Source: Candidatus Daviesbacteria bacterium RIFCSPHIGHO2_02_FULL_39_12 (lineage in GTDB: Bacteria > Patescibacteriota > Microgenomatia > Daviesbacterales > UBA10151). From it: a stretch of DNA of 6,675 nt. The notes under the pieces are model-generated. The model was not told where the DNA came from and searched no databases. It worked only from the letters and a program-made list of their open reading frames with translations. The number at the start of each line of letters is the position of its first letter. The stretch's first letter is position 1. The stretch covers positions 2,701 through 9,375 of the forward strand of contig MFCX01000009.1 of assembly GCA_001777055.1 (NCBI GenBank), read 5' to 3'. Shown one piece after another: positions 5,480-6,675 of the stretch. The position numbers were made by a program, and so were the translations under genes.

Positions 5480-6067
5480 TGATAGTATTGAATCATGCAC
5501 CACACCAGTCCCTACTCCTAAGGAACGGGCAATCTCGATTTCTGTTACTGGTTTGCTCTGTCCACGGAGGAGACGTAAAATTAAAGCTCTTGTTAAAGGT
5601 GCCCTTACCTGCTCCTGTGAGTTAGTGTTAGATGAACCAAAAAAAAGTCTTAAACTTATCCCGTTTTCATTTTCTGTCTTAAGAACTAAACAGGCTGCTC
5701 TAACTCCGTACTTTTGACCAGCTTCGGATTGACCATAACCAACTATTTTCTTTTGGCCAAAATGATCCATAGAATATTCTTCTGCAACTAGTCCTAAATT
5801 AAATAGACTTTCTCTTGTATACCCTCGGGCTGTTGTTTTTGATACCGTTGACATTTCAGAACCCTGAAAAGTACCTCTAAACTGAGCGGTTAATTCACCT
5901 GGCGATATATAAACTCCATGTTGAGGCAAAAGCAATAGGGTTACAGCTTTTGGCCCAAAGTTTAGGGATGAAAGAAGTGCGTTCAGACGTTCTTTTGGAT
6001 CTTGAGGAAAGGGTAAAGTTTCAACTTTGCGTTCTGTATTTTCAACTCCGGTAGGAACTTCTGTCAT
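5438..6067 (-). CDS. Unknown protein with two probable winged-helix segments
   Basis: A 209-aa protein from the ATG at 6067; a TTG directly in front at 6070 would add one residue. I do not recognise the family. The first 30 residues are acidic and polar. About 35-125 looks like a winged helix: F-G-P-K-A-V-T-L-L-L-L, then the start-of-wing pattern F-N-L-G-L-V-A-E-E-Y-S and a G-Y-G-Q-S-E-A-G-Q-K-Y-G stretch resembling the wing of MarR/PadR-like regulators. About 155-200 looks like a second one: R-A-L-I-L-R-L-L-R-G followed by T-E-I-E-I-A-R-S-L-G-V-G-T-G-V-V-H-D-S-I. A DNA-binding regulatory role is inferred from these patterns only. There are no membrane segments or catalytic motifs. Its own stop (5438-5440) lies outside IS B, so the insertion did not truncate it. 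No Shine-Dalgarno precedes the start. Confidence 0.75.
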   Translation of the reverse strand: MTEVPTGVENTERKVETLPFPQDPKERLNALLSSLNFGPKAVTLLLLPQHGVYISPGELTAQFRGTFQGSEMSTVSKTTARGYTRESLFNLGLVAEEYSMDHFGQKKIVGYGQSEAGQKYGVRAACLVLKTENENGISLRLFFGSSNTNSQEQVRAPLTRALILRLLRGQSKPVTEIEIARSLGVGTGVVHDSILSLAQGDAITSTRSS

Positions 6068-6075
6068 CAAATATC

Positions 6076-6084
6076 ATAATAACA
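6076..6084 (-). promoter_or_regulatory. Possible extended -10 promoter for the winged-helix gene
   Basis: TGTTATTAT (TGn plus TATTAT) on the minus strand ends 8 bases before the ATG at 6067. No -35 match is evident. If used, the mRNA would be leaderless or nearly so, which agrees with the lack of a Shine-Dalgarno. Confidence 0.3.
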
Positions 6085-6141
6085 TAGTCGTTTATGCAAT
6101 TAGTAACTAACAAGAGTTCAAGAGATTTTGCCCTAATAATA

Positions 6142-6369
6142 TTACTTGTTAATGGAGTCCTCAGAAGTTCTACCTAAGTCTATAACCTCGCCATTTGAAC
6201 CTACTACTTGGTTATCTGCTAAATTCTGAGTTGGTTGTTGATCCTGTTGATTATTGTTGGTATCTGTTGGTTGACTATCATCTGATTGTTGAGGCTGGGA
6301 ATTATCGCTTTGAGTAGCTAAACTTGAGGCTAAATCTGTTAAATTATCTTTCTGAACTTTGTCATCCAT
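6142..6369 (-). CDS. Small Gln/Asn/Asp/Ser-rich, probably disordered protein
   Basis: A 75-aa protein from the ATG at 6369; a TTG at 6378 would add three residues. It has a short helical N-terminus (M-D-D-K-V-Q-K-D-N-L-T-D-L-A-S-S-L), a long low-complexity centre of Gln, Asn, Asp, Ser, Thr and Pro, and an acidic end (N-G-E-V-I-D-L-G-R-T). There is no signal peptide, membrane segment or cysteine. Function is unknown. The composition predicts intrinsic disorder, and the gene could be a linker-type or regulatory small protein. It sits 74 bases upstream of the winged-helix gene on the same strand, so co-transcription is possible. A spurious frame cannot be excluded, but the in-frame N-terminus and the promoter-like box upstream favour a real gene. 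Confidence 0.55.
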   Translation of the reverse strand: MDDKVQKDNLTDLASSLATQSDNSQPQQSDDSQPTDTNNNQQDQQPTQNLADNQVVGSNGEVIDLGRTSEDSINK

Positions 6370-6380
6370 GACTGCCAAAG

Positions 6381-6389
6381 ATTATAGCA
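6381..6389 (-). promoter_or_regulatory. Possible extended -10 promoter for the small disordered protein
   Basis: TGCTATAAT (TGn plus consensus TATAAT) lies 11 bases before the ATG at 6369, with no good -35. It coincides with the end (CTA-TAA) of the preceding minus-strand frame, so part of the match is shared with coding sequence. Confidence 0.35.
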
Positions 6390-6673
6390 TAACTGGATAA
6401 CTCTGAGCTGGAAATTGCTTTTCACCTCTGTAGTAGCTTCCAATTTCAGAATTAAATAAATTAACAATTTCTATATTTTTTGTAATATAATTAAGCAGTT
6501 CAAGGGAAGTTTCTGACTCCCGACCAATTCAGACATTTCAAATTTTCAGGGGAAAGAGTTTGCTCGCTCGCCCCGCCTTCGGCGGGGCTACGCTCGCATT
6601 TTTCCGCATATTTCGGAATTAAATCGTAAGGTCGGACAAATTCAAATTCAGTTTTTCGGGAAAGCAAACGGCG
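6382..6673 (-). pseudogene. Broken 3' end of an unknown minus-strand gene
   Basis: Two minus-strand frames look protein-like and abut. From the right edge, 6673-6500 is open for 57 residues, including E-F-E-F-V-R-P-Y-D-L-I-P-K-Y-A-E-K, then the repeat-encoded E-R-S-P-A-E-G-G-A-S-E-Q, and ending N-W-S-G-V-R-N-F-P. In a frame shifted by one, 6528-6382 is open for 48 residues, including L-E-L-L-N-Y-I-T-K-N-I-E-I-V-N-L-F and S-Y-Y-R-G-E-K-Q-F-P. One extra base between 6500 and 6528 would explain the break. I do not recognise the family, and the 5' part is outside the window. It may instead be two unrelated decayed pieces. Confidence 0.35.
6562..6597. repeat. GC-rich hairpin repeat
   Basis: A perfect 8-bp stem, GCCCCGCC/GGCGGGGC with loop TTC (6570-6588), is flanked by GCTCGCTCG (6562-6570) and CGCTCGC (6591-6597) in AT-rich surroundings. 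It resembles dispersed GC-rich palindromes found in many reduced bacterial genomes. On the plus strand it is followed by ATTTTTCC, so it could also act as a terminator in that direction. On the minus strand it is read in frame as E-R-S-P-A-E-G-G-A-S-E. Confidence 0.65.
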
Positions 6674-6675
6674 GT

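Noticed and set aside
3001..6378. A defence, toxin-antitoxin or other novel multi-gene system
   Set aside because: The genes are two transposases, an interrupted unknown gene, a possible regulator and a disordered small protein. No nuclease, toxin, reverse transcriptase or other effector motif is visible.

Overview
This is an AT-rich bacterial window with a cysteinyl-tRNA synthetase fragment, short proteins, tight or overlapping gene ends and several small GC-rich palindromic repeats. Together these suggest a reduced-genome environmental bacterium, perhaps of the Patescibacteria/CPR type. That placement is an inference from style; no rRNA or other marker gene is present. TGA is used as a normal stop (cysS, the SGNH gene), so nothing points to a recoded TGA.

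Left part (1-2716): the 3' end of cysS (+) runs in from the left edge and converges, with an 8-base overlap, on an MFS_3-type exporter gene (-). Upstream of the exporter on the same strand is an SGNH-family hydrolase gene. All its catalytic blocks are recognisable, but two compensating single-base indels in homopolymers break the reading frame. The cysS frame contains a 43-base GC-rich imperfect palindrome.

Middle part (2717-5479): a non-coding stretch carries a 108-base MITE-like element with 15-base perfect terminal inverted repeats. It is followed by a small unknown gene interrupted twice by TA-targeting IS630-family elements. Element A (3167-4127, transposase on +) has lost about 50 codons, including the first catalytic Asp. 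Element B (4253-5433, transposase on -) has a complete DDE triad split over two frames at an A8 run. Removing both elements and one TA copy for each rejoins a single 110-codon open frame, which is the strongest structural observation here.

Right part (5438-6675): two minus-strand genes follow. One is an unknown protein with two probable winged-helix segments. The other is a small Gln/Asn/Asp/Ser-rich, probably disordered protein. The right edge holds decayed or frame-broken minus-strand coding sequence with another GC-rich hairpin repeat.

The picture is an accessory, repeat-invaded region rather than a coherent operon. The winged-helix gene and the twice-interrupted gene converge and would overlap at their 3' ends, but I see no evidence for a defence or metabolic system. 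Three homopolymer-associated frame breaks (SGNH twice, IS B once) mean sequencing or assembly error must be ruled out before calling those genes dead.
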